Positions 15,706 through 24,084 of a stretch of 64,000 bases of DNA are shown here, one piece after another (position 1 is the stretch's first letter; every line of letters starts with the position of its first letter). The notes beneath the pieces were generated by a model, which ran no database searches, was not told the origin of the DNA, and worked only from the letters and a program-made list of their open reading frames with translations. The DNA is from Parvicella tangerina (GTDB taxonomy: Bacteria > Bacteroidota > Bacteroidia > Flavobacteriales_D > Parvicellaceae): NCBI RefSeq assembly GCF_907165195.1, contig NZ_OU015584.1, positions 1,116,001 through 1,180,000 of the forward strand, written 5' to 3'. Position numbers and translations under genes: made by a program.

Positions 15706-17712
15706 TTAATCCATAATAATATTCAATGCTCGTTCTTTAAAAATTTTAAAATCATCCATTTGATTATCAGAAACAACTATATTATAGGTTCCTGGACAAA
15801 GGTTAGAGAAGTCGGTTATCGTACCAAAGGTCGCTCCATTGTCTATACTGTAGGAAGTTGCTTCACTTGTCTGCAAAGTAATTGTCCCATTACAATCACC
15901 ATTACAAAGCGGGTGAGCGTATACAACATTATCAATAGAAACTGCTGTAGGTTCAGTTACCGTAATTCCAGATAAGCTTACACTACATCCGTTTTCATCA
16001 TTCACATTCAAGGTGTAATTACCCGCACATACATTGGTGAGAGCATTTGACGTACTTCCAGATGACCAGTTATAAGTATAAGGAGGTGTTCCTCCTTGCA
16101 CAGTAGTGTTAATTTCACCATCACAAGCAGCGTTTGCAGAATTACAGGTATTGTCAGTCACTGTAGCTGAAGCAGTAAGTGCAGATGGTTCTAGTAAAAC
16201 ATTTGTTCCAGTCGCCTGACAACCATTAGCGTCTTCTACGAACAAATCATAAGCATCAGCTGGTAAGTTTGAAAATATTCCACTAGCCTGAAGTGTAGAA
16301 CCATTATCAATGCTATATTGGTAGGGAGAGGTCCCTCCTGAAGCATTCAGTATGATTTCACCAGAACTATCTCCGTTACAATCCAAATCGGAGGGAGTAG
16401 ATGAAAAAACAAGTTCACTAGGTTCCGAAACTGTTCCAGATGCTGAGATAGTACACAGTGCATCCGTCACTTCTACAGTATAGATATCTGTACAAAGCCC
16501 AGTTAATGTCAACCCTGTAGCGCCAGGAATAGCCGCTCCAGTTCCATCGTACCACTGGATGGTAGAGGTTCCGCTTGTGCCAGTTGTGTCAACGGTAACC
16601 GTGCCGTTGCAATTCCCGAAACAGTCGATATCTGTTGAGGTCACATTTAAAACCATAGAACAACAGGCTGGACCAGTGTTAATCGTTGCGGTTTCTTGTA
16701 TTGTACAACCATTGGCATCTGTGATGTCTATTGTATATGTACCAGCACTTAAATTGCTAAAAGTTCCTGAGGTGTTACTGGCACTCGAAGGTCCAGACAA
16801 ATCATACGTTACTGGTGCTGTTGCATTCGATAATGAAATACTGATTTCTCCATCTCCAGTACCGGTACAAGTCTCTGGTGTCTCCGTAATGTTTGCAGTT
16901 ATTTGAGGCAGAACAGTAACCGTACCAGTGGCTTGGGTTGTACTACCATCGTTGTAAGTTATGGTAACGGTATAGTCTGTTGTCACTGTTGGGTTTACGT
17001 AAGCAGTTTCACCTGTAGCATTGGTGTTTACAAATCCAGGAGTTGAAGTGTCCCAGGCCCAGGAAACACCGTCAAAAGCGATTATTTCGCCTGTCTCTCC
17101 GTAACAAATAGTAGGATTAGAAGTACTTCCACAAGTAACTTGCGCAGATCCAAAAAAGTCTAGAGGTACATTGGTGCTAGCACTGCTGTAGTTGGAAAAG
17201 CAGACAATAAATTGATCTCCAGCATTAACAGCTATTGGATTCTCGAAGTCAGACTGATCGCCTCCCGCAGGTAAGTTTCCAGGGGCTGCCATTCCTGTGA
17301 TTCCTGTGCAAGCCCCGTTCCAGTTACAACTAACAGGAGGTAACGTGTTTCCTTGAATCCCAGAACACGTGCTAGCATCATAAGGCCACATAGCCCAATC
17401 AAAACAATTGTTGGATCCAGCCGTACCCATACTGAACTCCAGATCTCCAGACTGAGATACACTGATCACAATCCAAGTTGAATTCAGTTCACCACTCAAC
17501 AAGCATCCTTGGTTTCCAGGTGATGTATTAGGGTTTGTCTGGGGATTACTAACCGTGGAGTTAGTGGTAAAGTCGATATCATTTCCAGACCCGTTTGGAG
17601 TAACACTGAAGGATGGATTAGAGCAAGCAGGTATGTTGTTAGAACAATCACTCCACTGAGCGTAAGAAAATAAACCAAACAGAAGTGCGTATGTAAAGAA
17701 AATCAGCCTCAT
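15706..17712 (-). pseudogene. SprB-repeat surface protein, 3' end missing
   Basis: The frame has 668 codons. A signal peptide (about 1-18, ending SYAQ) is followed by a T9SS-cargo-like N-terminal domain with many cysteines, then SprB repeats from about residue 280 (GDGEISISLSNATAPVTYDL, ANGCTIQE, GGTSPYQYSIDNG, GGTPPYTYNWSSG). Family members continue to a type A or B sorting domain. Here the repeat breaks off at GTYNIVVSDNQ and 17 unrelated residues with AT-rich codons lead to the stop, so the sorting domain is absent. Without it, type IX export and surface attachment should fail. The ATG overlaps the upstream 115-residue gene by four bases. A truncation caused by the cassette or by assembly error is the simplest reading. 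Confidence 0.75.
15759..15765. repeat. Direct heptamer TTTGATT, right cassette edge
   Basis: It lies where the SprB-repeat match ends and AT-rich sequence begins, and copies the heptamer at 12601-12607 in the same orientation. Confidence 0.4.
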
Positions 17713-18056
17713 TCACAATCCATTTTTTGGTCGATAATAGCTTGCACACCATGAATACCGTGTCTCGCACATTTGTAGTCGATTCCCAACTCATCCATCC
17801 AGGTAGTTATTTGTTCTGGGGTAATACCAGCGTTTGAATAGTAGAGTACCAAAAATTTCTTTGAATTGACATCGGCTCGTGCCATATATATACCTTCTTG
17901 ATTACGATAGAAATTATCAATTTCAACAGCCTTTTCTTTTGAAGAAAGATTAGTCATAATGAACTGAACAAACTCTTTTTCATCAGGGTTAACTTCTTGA
18001 GCCACATTCCATAAAGGGATAGAAAGGATCAGGGTTAAGAAAAAAATAACTCGCAT
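17709..18056 (-). CDS. Small secreted protein upstream of the SprB-repeat gene
   Basis: A 115-residue protein with a signal peptide (about 1-19, ending NVAQ). The mature part is about 95 residues with a beta-alpha pattern, including IYMARADVNSKKFLVLYY and ITPEQITTWMDELGIDYKC, which looks like a small ferredoxin/HMA-like fold but lacks the CxxC metal motif. Two cysteines near the end (Cys99 and Cys114) could pair. I do not recognise a named family. It overlaps the SprB-repeat gene by four bases and would be the first gene of that operon, so a role in export or assembly of that protein is possible. Confidence 0.6.
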   Translation of the reverse strand: MRVIFFLTLILSIPLWNVAQEVNPDEKEFVQFIMTNLSSKEKAVEIDNFYRNQEGIYMARADVNSKKFLVLYYSNAGITPEQITTWMDELGIDYKCARHGIHGVQAIIDQKMDCE

Positions 18057-18144
18057 GAAGCTTTTTTTAATTAGTAATGTGTCACACTAACGTAAATATT
18101 TTAGAAAGGTTGCCAAAAAAAGATAGATTCTTTAATGCTTTCAG

Positions 18145-18152
18145 TAGTTTTG
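18145..18152 (+). promoter_or_regulatory. -7 box TAGTTTTG upstream of the MBL-fold gene
   Basis: A perfect TAnnTTTG match 41 bases before the ATG at 18194. No good -33 TTTG is seen at the usual distance. Confidence 0.4.
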
Positions 18153-18193
18153 TGTGAAAATAGACGATCACTTAAAATATAGTTTCAATTTCA

Positions 18194-18829
18194 ATGCAAG
18201 TCAAGAAATTTACATTTAATCCATTTCAAGAAAACACCTTCATCCTATTTGATGATACTAAAGAGTGTTTAATTGTTGACGCGGGATGTTATTTTCCCGA
18301 GGAATTTGTTCAACTGAAGAAATTCATCGAGGAAAATGATTTAGTCCCTCAAAAATTGATCAGTACGCATAGTCATTTAGACCATGTGTTTGGAAATCAT
18401 ATTGTCACTAAAGAACTAAAACTGCAGTTGGGTATTCATCCAGAAGATGAACAGACCTTAAAAATGTTGAAGACCACAGCCGACCTGTATCAGGTACCCA
18501 ATGTTTTTGAATCTCCTGAACCTGATTTTTATTTTGAGCATGGCGATACCATTAAATTTGGAAAAAGTGAACTTGAGGTGCGATTTGTGCCTGGTCATGC
18601 ACCCGGGCATGTGGTATTCGTTGATCATAAAGATAGTCTGGTGATTAATGGAGATTGTTTGTTTGCGGGCTCTATTGGAAGAACAGACCTTCCAGGAGGT
18701 GATCATGCTACATTATTGAAATCGATACAAGAACAGTTGTTTACACTACCAGATGAGTATGTTGTGTATTGTGGTCATGGCCCTGAAACGACTGTAGGTG
18801 ATGAAAAGAGAACTAATCCATTTTTCTGA
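18194..18829 (+). CDS. MBL-fold metallo-hydrolase (glyoxalase II-like)
   Basis: A 211-residue metallo-beta-lactamase fold enzyme. The zinc motif HSHLDH is near residues 57-62, followed by a later metal histidine in VPGHAPGHVV and the metal-bridging aspartate in NGDCLFAGSIGRTDLPGG, then CGHGPET near the end. These are the marks of hydroxyacylglutathione hydrolase-like and related thioesterases. At 211 residues it lacks the helical C-terminal domain of true GloB, so substrate is uncertain. It is cytoplasmic, since no signal is seen. It ends 45 bases before prfB, which has its own -7 box. Confidence 0.82.
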   Translation: MQVKKFTFNPFQENTFILFDDTKECLIVDAGCYFPEEFVQLKKFIEENDLVPQKLISTHSHLDHVFGNHIVTKELKLQLGIHPEDEQTLKMLKTTADLYQVPNVFESPEPDFYFEHGDTIKFGKSELEVRFVPGHAPGHVVFVDHKDSLVINGDCLFAGSIGRTDLPGGDHATLLKSIQEQLFTLPDEYVVYCGHGPETTVGDEKRTNPFF

Positions 18830-18847
18830 CCATATTCTTGGGATGAT

Positions 18848-18855
18848 TACCTTTG
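18848..18855 (+). promoter_or_regulatory. -7 box TACCTTTG for prfB
   Basis: A perfect TAnnTTTG match, 19 bases before the prfB ATG at 18875, lying between the MBL-fold stop and prfB. Confidence 0.5.
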
Positions 18856-18874
18856 TGAAACTAAAACGTAATGA

Positions 18875-19957
18875 ATGATAACGCAAGATCAATTAAAAGA
18901 TATAGCTGATCGGATTGAGGCCTTGAAGGGATACTTGGGAATTGATGAGAAAAGGATGGAGATTGAAGAAGAGGACCTTAAAACTCAAGATCCTGATTTC
19001 TGGAACGATCCTAAGCAAGCCGAAATGGTTTTAAAAGGACTCAAAAAGAAAAAGTTTTGGGTAGAGGAGTATGAAAAGAGTTTTACAAAATGTGAGGATT
19101 TAGAAGTCTTGTTCGATTTTGCGAAGTTGGGAGAAGCAACAGAAGAAGAGGTTGACGCAGCTTATGAGAGGTTGTTAGAGTCCGTTGAGGAACTTGAATT
19201 CAAGAATATGCTGAGTTCAGAAGAGGACTCATTGAATGCGGTTCTTCAAATTACCGCTGGAGCTGGAGGTACAGAAGCTTGTGACTGGGCTTCTATGTTA
19301 ATGAGAATGTACTTGATGTGGGGAGAGAAAAATGGTTACAAAGTGAAGGAACTGAATTATCAAGATGGAGATGTTGCAGGTATTAAAACGGTCACCCTTG
19401 AATTTGAAGGTGATTTTGCCTTTGGATATTTAAAAGGCGAGAATGGGGTTCACAGGTTGGTAAGGGTAAGTCCATTTAATGCGCAAGGGAAAAGAATGAC
19501 TTCTTTTGCCTCTGTTTACGTCTATCCTTCCGTAGATGATTCTATTGAAATAAAGATTAATCCAGCAGACATTTCTTGGGATACGTTTAGATCAGGTGGT
19601 GCAGGTGGTCAGAATGTGAATAAGGTGGAAACAGGAGTAAGACTAAAACATGCTCCTTCTGGAATTGTGATTGAGAATACGGAAACACGATCGCAATTGG
19701 GGAACCGTGAAAAAGCAATGCAATTACTAAAGTCTCAGCTATATGAACTGGAGTTAAGAAAACGTCAGGAGTCAAGAGAGGAGATCGAAGCAGGTAAGAA
19801 AAAGATTGAATGGGGTTCTCAGATTAGAAGTTATGTGTTGGATGATCGAAGAGTAAAAGATCACCGAACGAATTTTACGGTCAATGACCCAGATAAAGTG
19901 CTTGGAGGTGATCTGGATGGTTTTTTAAAGGCATACCTCATGGAGTTTGGCAAATAG
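18875..19957 (+). CDS. prfB: Peptide chain release factor 2 (no programmed frameshift)
   Basis: A 360-residue RF2. The anticodon-like SPF motif is at about 199-201 (VRVSPFNAQ) and the catalytic GGQ at about 244-246 in GGAGGQNVNKVE. It ends translation at UGA and UAA codons. Many bacteria have an in-frame TGA near codon 25 and a +1 shift that autoregulates RF2. Here the matching place reads LKGYLGIDE, with GGA after TTG, so the gene is one open frame and the autoregulation is absent. Stop and next ATG are separated by three bases, so the ABC exporter downstream is probably cotranscribed. Confidence 0.95.
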   Translation: MITQDQLKDIADRIEALKGYLGIDEKRMEIEEEDLKTQDPDFWNDPKQAEMVLKGLKKKKFWVEEYEKSFTKCEDLEVLFDFAKLGEATEEEVDAAYERLLESVEELEFKNMLSSEEDSLNAVLQITAGAGGTEACDWASMLMRMYLMWGEKNGYKVKELNYQDGDVAGIKTVTLEFEGDFAFGYLKGENGVHRLVRVSPFNAQGKRMTSFASVYVYPSVDDSIEIKINPADISWDTFRSGGAGGQNVNKVETGVRLKHAPSGIVIENTETRSQLGNREKAMQLLKSQLYELELRKRQESREEIEAGKKKIEWGSQIRSYVLDDRRVKDHRTNFTVNDPDKVLGGDLDGFLKAYLMEFGK

Positions 19958-19960
19958 AAA

Positions 19961-21754
19961 ATGGCGAAAAGAGAAAGAAAAGAGCGTGTTAAGCTAAAAA
20001 AAGGAGCGTATAAAAGGGCGTTTCGAGCTTTTGCATTTGGGAAACCGTTCATGGGATCTCTTATGCTGAGTATGGTGTTTCTCGTTTTGTCTAGTCTCAC
20101 AACTCTGGCCTTCCCTTATTTGTTGGGTGGGTTATTTGGTTCAGAAGGAACATCAGAAAAAAATCCGTTTGAGTTAACTAATCTCGATAACATCAATGTG
20201 ATTATGGTATTGATGTTTATGGTTTTTGGAGCAAATGCTGTCTTTGGCTTCTTTAGAATTTATTTCTCAAGCCGATTTGCAGAGAGTACATTGTCAATCA
20301 TTCGGAAAAAAGCTTTTCAGCGGCTTGCATTTTCCGAGATTGGTTTTTACGACCAAAATCAGGTGGGAGAGCTAAGTAGTAGGGTGGCTACAGATTTGAA
20401 TTCTTTGAATGCGCTTTTATCAACTACGCTTGCAGAATTTATTCGTCAATGGATTACGATTATTCTTGGCATTGCTGTTATTGCTACGATCTCTCCAAAA
20501 TTACTTGGAGTGATGTTGTCTGTGGTGCCCGTAGTGATTATATTAATTGTCATTTTTGGCAGGATCATCAAGAAGATTTCCAAAAGAACACAGGATGCGC
20601 TAGCCGAGTCAAATAGTATTCTAGGAGAAATGTTGACTGGAATCAAAAATGTTAAAGCTTTTGGAAACGAGTTTTTTGAAATGGCAAAGTTTGGTGTGCA
20701 ATCTGATAGAGTAAGATCGCTTGCGATCAAGGGGTTCATTGCACGTGGACTTTTTGCTTCTTTTATCATTTTAGGTTTGTTTGGCGGAATTTCTTTTGTG
20801 ATTTACATGGGGTATAAAATGACACTGGAGCCAGGTGGATTGACTATGGAAGAATTCCAAATCTTCATCTTTTTTACGGCTTTTCTGGCTGCATCATTTG
20901 GTGGAGTTGGAAGCTTGATGGGGGAAATACAAAGAGCTGTTGGGGCAACCGAACGACTGATGGATTTGCTTGAAAATCCAAATGAAGAGATTTCTCAAAA
21001 CTTTAAACCGATTGATTTGAAGGGAGAAGTGCGTTTCGAAAATGTAGGGTTTGTCTATGATTCTAGAAAAGATGTGACCGTGCTTGATGATGTTAGCTTT
21101 TCAGTTTCTCCAGGAGAGATCATGGCTATCGTTGGACCCTCAGGAGCAGGTAAGTCGACCATAACAGCATTACTTTTAAGGTTTTATCAGGTGTCCTCTG
21201 GAAAAATATTATTTGATGGAAAGGACATCAGTGATTACGAACTTAGTGCACTGAGAAATGAGATGGCTATTGTTCCGCAAGAGGTAATGCTATTTGCTGG
21301 GTCGATTAAGGAGAATATTGCTTACGGAAATGTTGAAGCAACAGAAGAAGAGATAGTAGCAGCAGCTAAACAAGCAAATGCCTGGGAGTTCATTGCTAAC
21401 TTTCCAGATGGGCTGGATACACTAGTTGGGGATAGAGGTGTTCAGTTATCTGGTGGACAAAAACAACGAGTAGCTATCGCTAGAGCAATCCTAAAGGATC
21501 CAAAGATTCTTATTCTTGATGAAGCAACCAGTTCGCTAGATTCTGAAAGCGAAAAACTGGTTCAAGATGCCTTAGATAAGCTTATGCGTAATAGAACTTC
21601 AATTGTAATTGCTCACAGACTTTCCACTATTAAAAATGCCAATAACATTCTTGTGCTAGAAAAAGGAAAAGTTGTGGAACTTGGAAAACATGATGAGCTG
21701 ATTCATAAAGATGGCCTCTATACCAAGCTAAGTAAACTGCAGTTTAACGTTTAA
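19961..21754 (+). CDS. MsbA-like ABC exporter, fused membrane and ATPase domains
   Basis: A 597-residue half-transporter. Six membrane helices lie in residues about 20-320, with the ATPase after about 350: Walker A GPSGAGKS, signature LSGGQKQR, Walker B ILILDEATSSLD, and the switch histidine in IAHRLS. It works as a homodimer in the inner membrane. The family moves lipid A, lipids or drugs; the substrate here is not evident. A basic N-terminus (KRERKERVKLKK) precedes the first helix. It follows prfB by three bases. Confidence 0.9.
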   Translation: MAKRERKERVKLKKGAYKRAFRAFAFGKPFMGSLMLSMVFLVLSSLTTLAFPYLLGGLFGSEGTSEKNPFELTNLDNINVIMVLMFMVFGANAVFGFFRIYFSSRFAESTLSIIRKKAFQRLAFSEIGFYDQNQVGELSSRVATDLNSLNALLSTTLAEFIRQWITIILGIAVIATISPKLLGVMLSVVPVVIILIVIFGRIIKKISKRTQDALAESNSILGEMLTGIKNVKAFGNEFFEMAKFGVQSDRVRSLAIKGFIARGLFASFIILGLFGGISFVIYMGYKMTLEPGGLTMEEFQIFIFFTAFLAASFGGVGSLMGEIQRAVGATERLMDLLENPNEEISQNFKPIDLKGEVRFENVGFVYDSRKDVTVLDDVSFSVSPGEIMAIVGPSGAGKSTITALLLRFYQVSSGKILFDGKDISDYELSALRNEMAIVPQEVMLFAGSIKENIAYGNVEATEEEIVAAAKQANAWEFIANFPDGLDTLVGDRGVQLSGGQKQRVAIARAILKDPKILILDEATSSLDSESEKLVQDALDKLMRNRTSIVIAHRLSTIKNANNILVLEKGKVVELGKHDELIHKDGLYTKLSKLQFNV

Positions 21755-21768
21755 AATGCGTGTTTTTT

Positions 21769-21776
21769 TACTTTTG
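21769..21776 (+). promoter_or_regulatory. Possible -7 box TACTTTTG before the archaemetzincin gene
   Basis: A perfect TAnnTTTG match, but about 110 bases before the ATG at 21887 and with no -33 partner. Low certainty. The rest of 21755-21886 shows only AT-rich sequence. Confidence 0.3.
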
Positions 21777-21886
21777 TTAGATCCTTTTGGTTTTATTGAT
21801 TTCGAATAATAGGTGCCATAGTTCGATTAATAGTTTCGCCAATTATTCAGTTATCTAATTATCTACTTTTATTAAAAACAGGTAAG

Positions 21887-22552
21887 ATGATTAAATGGAT
21901 ATTTCTTTTTGTAGTAGCTAGCAGTTGTTTGTTCGGTTGTCAAAAAGAGCATAAAAAGGTAAGTGAGGATACAGTAATACTCGTTCAACCTTTTGAAGGA
22001 ATGGACAATGCTCTGGTTGATACTGTGCTGACAACCTTTCAAGAAGTTTACGGAGTGAAAGCTTATGCAAAATCTGCCATTGCTATTCCTTCCTATTCTT
22101 TTGTAGACATTAAATCACCTCGCTATCGTGCTGATTCACTGATTCGATTTTTAAGAGACTCGATATATCCACAACATGCCAATGTAGATCATATTCTAGG
22201 ATTGATAGATGAGGATATTTCTACGACTAAGTACTCCAACTTTAAGAAGAAAGAAGTCAAATCGCCATCTTCAAAATATCAGGACTGGGGAATCTATGGT
22301 TTAGGGTTTTGTCCTGGAAAGACTGCGATTGTCTCAACTCATCGATTAAAGAAAGGAACCAGCAAGGAGAATTTTATTTTGCGACTTAAGAAAGTATCTT
22401 GTCATGAATTAGGACATAATTTTGGACTACCACATTGTCCAAATACCAACTGTATTATGCAGGATGCTGCAGAAACCATCAAGACGATAGATAATGTGGC
22501 TCTTCAGCTTTGTGAAGCATGTAGGCTAAAAATTGGTTTACCTGCAAAATAG
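21887..22552 (+). CDS. Archaemetzincin-like metalloprotease lipoprotein
   Basis: A 221-residue protein with a lipobox (LFGC, about Cys18). The metzincin zinc motif HELGHNFGLPH spans about 173-183 and is followed by the archaemetzincin cysteines: Cys184 right after the motif, NCIM, and CEAC near the end, the second zinc site of this family. The N-terminal part has the archaelysin fold (VILVQPF, then HILGLIDEDI). Archaemetzincins are predicted proteases whose substrates are largely unknown, and most are cytoplasmic, so the lipoprotein signal is uncommon. Expression may start from the box at 21769. Confidence 0.85.
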   Translation: MIKWIFLFVVASSCLFGCQKEHKKVSEDTVILVQPFEGMDNALVDTVLTTFQEVYGVKAYAKSAIAIPSYSFVDIKSPRYRADSLIRFLRDSIYPQHANVDHILGLIDEDISTTKYSNFKKKEVKSPSSKYQDWGIYGLGFCPGKTAIVSTHRLKKGTSKENFILRLKKVSCHELGHNFGLPHCPNTNCIMQDAAETIKTIDNVALQLCEACRLKIGLPAK

Positions 22553-22555
22553 GAG

Positions 22556-22987
22556 CTATTTTTTGTGCTTCAGAATGTTAAGCAGTAGCAGTACCCAGGA
22601 TGTAATCATAAAAATACCACCTATGGGAGTTAGTGGAATCATGGCGTATTTTACCATGTCAATGTTCCAAAGATGATTGAGCACCAAGATATAAATGCTG
22701 AAAGCAAAGAGCGATACACCAATTGATAAAATGATCAATGACGTTTTTAAAGAGTTCAGACGATAATTTTTTTCAAGCATGATCATCAGAATTAACCCGC
22801 CTGCCATGAGTAGTTGATAGAGAACCCCAGTCTTCCAACTTGCCAGATTTTTCAAGTCAAGTTTACCTTCTTTCACAAGTCCATCTAAACCATGCGCTCC
22901 AAAGGCTCCAAGCGCTATACCTGTAGCAATTAGCAAGATGGCATAGATTAAAAATGGTTTTCTTTTTATGCTGCTATCTGAACCCAT
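22556..22987 (-). CDS. DUF423 membrane protein (YgdD-like)
   Basis: A 143-residue protein with four predicted membrane helices and the family signature GIALGAFGAHGLDGL near residues 20-34, followed by WKTGVLYQL. The start at ATG 22987 overlaps the ruvX gene by 14 bases; an in-frame Met at 23038 would overlap it by 65 bases and adds residues unlike the family. DUF423 function is unknown. Likely cotranscribed with ruvX. Confidence 0.85.
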   Translation of the reverse strand: MGSDSSIKRKPFLIYAILLIATGIALGAFGAHGLDGLVKEGKLDLKNLASWKTGVLYQLLMAGGLILMIMLEKNYRLNSLKTSLIILSIGVSLFAFSIYILVLNHLWNIDMVKYAMIPLTPIGGIFMITSWVLLLLNILKHKK

Positions 22988-23399
22988 TTGCTTTTTGTTG
23001 TAAATAATCTTGAAGGATAATGGTAGCACTGACTTCATCCACTAAGCCTTTGTTCTGGCGTTGTTTTTTCTTAGCACCTCCCTGAAGAATAGCTTGAGAA
23101 GCGATGGATGAAGTGAAACGCTCATCTATTGTCTCAATTTTAAGTGTGCTAAATTTTCGTTGTAGATGCTTGACGATCTTTTCAACCTCTTTCGTGCTGT
23201 CGGCTGCTTTATTCATAAGGTTCTTAGGCATACCTACAACAATTGTTTCAACTGGGTTTTCTCTTAAGTATTTCTCCAGAAAACTGATCAGTTCTGAAGA
23301 ATGTATCGTTTGAAGACCACTGGCGATGATTTGGAGATCATCAGTAACAGCAATGCCTACTCGCTTAGTTCCGTAATCTATGGCCAGGATTTTTGACAT
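22974..23399 (-). CDS. ruvX: Holliday junction resolvase-like RuvX (YqgF)
   Basis: A 141-residue protein starting at ATG 23399 with the RNase H-like first strand ILAIDYGTKRVGIA. The second acidic motif TIDERFTSS and the final acidic LVDEVSATI complete the nuclease triad. Known homologues process pre-16S rRNA 5' ends and resemble Holliday junction resolvases. Five residues upstream to 23414 are omitted because the family begins at MSKILAID. Overlaps the DUF423 gene by 14 bases. Confidence 0.92.
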   Translation of the reverse strand: MSKILAIDYGTKRVGIAVTDDLQIIASGLQTIHSSELISFLEKYLRENPVETIVVGMPKNLMNKAADSTKEVEKIVKHLQRKFSTLKIETIDERFTSSIASQAILQGGAKKKQRQNKGLVDEVSATIILQDYLQQKANGFR

Positions 23400-23441
23400 C
23401 ACACAAAGATACATGTCAGCAACAATAAAGTCTTATTTATA

Positions 23442-23471
23442 TTGCATTTTTCAAAAAAAATCACATATTTG
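23442..23471 (+). promoter_or_regulatory. Possible promoter TTG-N19-CATATTTG
   Basis: TTG at 23442-23444 is 19 bases from CATATTTG at 23464-23471, a 7/8 match to the -7 consensus. It would serve the gene at 23651 with a leader of about 175 bases. The leader holds a 26-codon ATG frame at 23537 that resembles nothing. Confidence 0.35.
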
Positions 23472-23650
23472 CAATTATTGAAGCACAAGATGGGGAGAAT
23501 TGAGAGAACGTTACTAGCATTCAAAGTGTATTCAGTATGAAGCATTTGACGCTATCTTTAGTATTTCAGAGTATTTGTTGTAATTCTCTTGTTGAAGCGG
23601 TGCGTGAAGTTGAATAGGTATAAAAAGTACCTAACCAAGAAAATGTTGAT

Positions 23651-24022
23651 ATGAAAAAGTCTGAGTTAGCAATAGTAAAAAAAGTTGCTGAAGGAATTAA
23701 AATAGACAACGGTGATGTCTTAAAGAGCATCGTTGATGGATTTGATACTCCAGAGAAATTGTCTTTTGGTGGTTTCAATGCAAAGAGTTACGTTCCAGAG
23801 ATTGTTGTAGAGAAGCAAAATGGGAAGAAGGATTATTTCATTTTTGCTCCCAAATATTCAAAGAAAATGATCTCCGAAGAGTTTGGAAAATGGATCTTCT
23901 TTAACATTCAAAGCAAAAAAGATAATGGGGTTTTCCATTTGATTTGTAGAAAAGATGACTCTGATAAACTCAAAGAATTACTTGAAAGCAAGCAAATTCC
24001 TGTTGAGATTGTAGGCTATTAA
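23651..24022 (+). CDS. Hypothetical 123-residue protein
   Basis: I do not recognise this protein. It has no signal peptide or membrane segment and should be cytoplasmic. The sequence is lysine-rich with a clear alpha/beta pattern: an N-terminal helical part (SELAIVKKVAEGI), strands around VPEIVVEKQNGKKDYFIF and a C-terminal KLKELLESKQIPVEIVGY. The E..KxNGKKD strand recalls nuclease-like folds but no catalytic set can be assigned. Start codon ATG with AT-rich upstream. Length and codon use look normal for neighbours. Confidence 0.6.
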   Translation: MKKSELAIVKKVAEGIKIDNGDVLKSIVDGFDTPEKLSFGGFNAKSYVPEIVVEKQNGKKDYFIFAPKYSKKMISEEFGKWIFFNIQSKKDNGVFHLICRKDDSDKLKELLESKQIPVEIVGY

Positions 24023-24054
24023 TAACCTACGTGTAATCTAAAAGCATAGATTTC

Positions 24055-24062
24055 TATCTTTG
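24055..24062 (+). promoter_or_regulatory. -7 box TATCTTTG for the gene at 24085
   Basis: A perfect TAnnTTTG match. Transcription should start near 24068, which supports the ATG at 24085 over the TTG at 24082. Confidence 0.55.
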
Positions 24063-24084
24063 TCGTCAATTAAATTTAGAATTG

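Larger units (their letters stand above)
12601..15765. other. AT-rich cassette with broken genes at both edges
   Basis: The cassette holds a CotH fragment, DUF2490, DUF4956, VTC polymerase and EF-hand genes, all on the minus strand. Hand counts of single 60-base lines give 16/60 G+C at 13201 and 13/60 at 14401 inside, against 28/60 at 11701 and 28/60 at 16321 outside. On the left it truncates an AsmA gene, on the right a SprB-repeat gene. The heptamer TTTGATT occurs at both breakpoints (12601-12607 and 15759-15765). No integrase or transposase is present. Either a replacement by recombination or a chimeric assembly would explain this. Confidence 0.65.

Noticed and set aside
12601-15765. Transposon or integrative element
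   Set aside because: No transposase, integrase, terminal inverted repeats or att-like tRNA end seen. Only a 7-base direct repeat supports insertion.
18875-18990. Programmed frameshift in prfB
   Set aside because: No in-frame TGA in this reading; the gene is continuous.
23537-23617. 26-codon ATG frame between ruvX and the gene at 23651
   Set aside because: No homologous features, no ribosome-site support, and too short to call as a gene.
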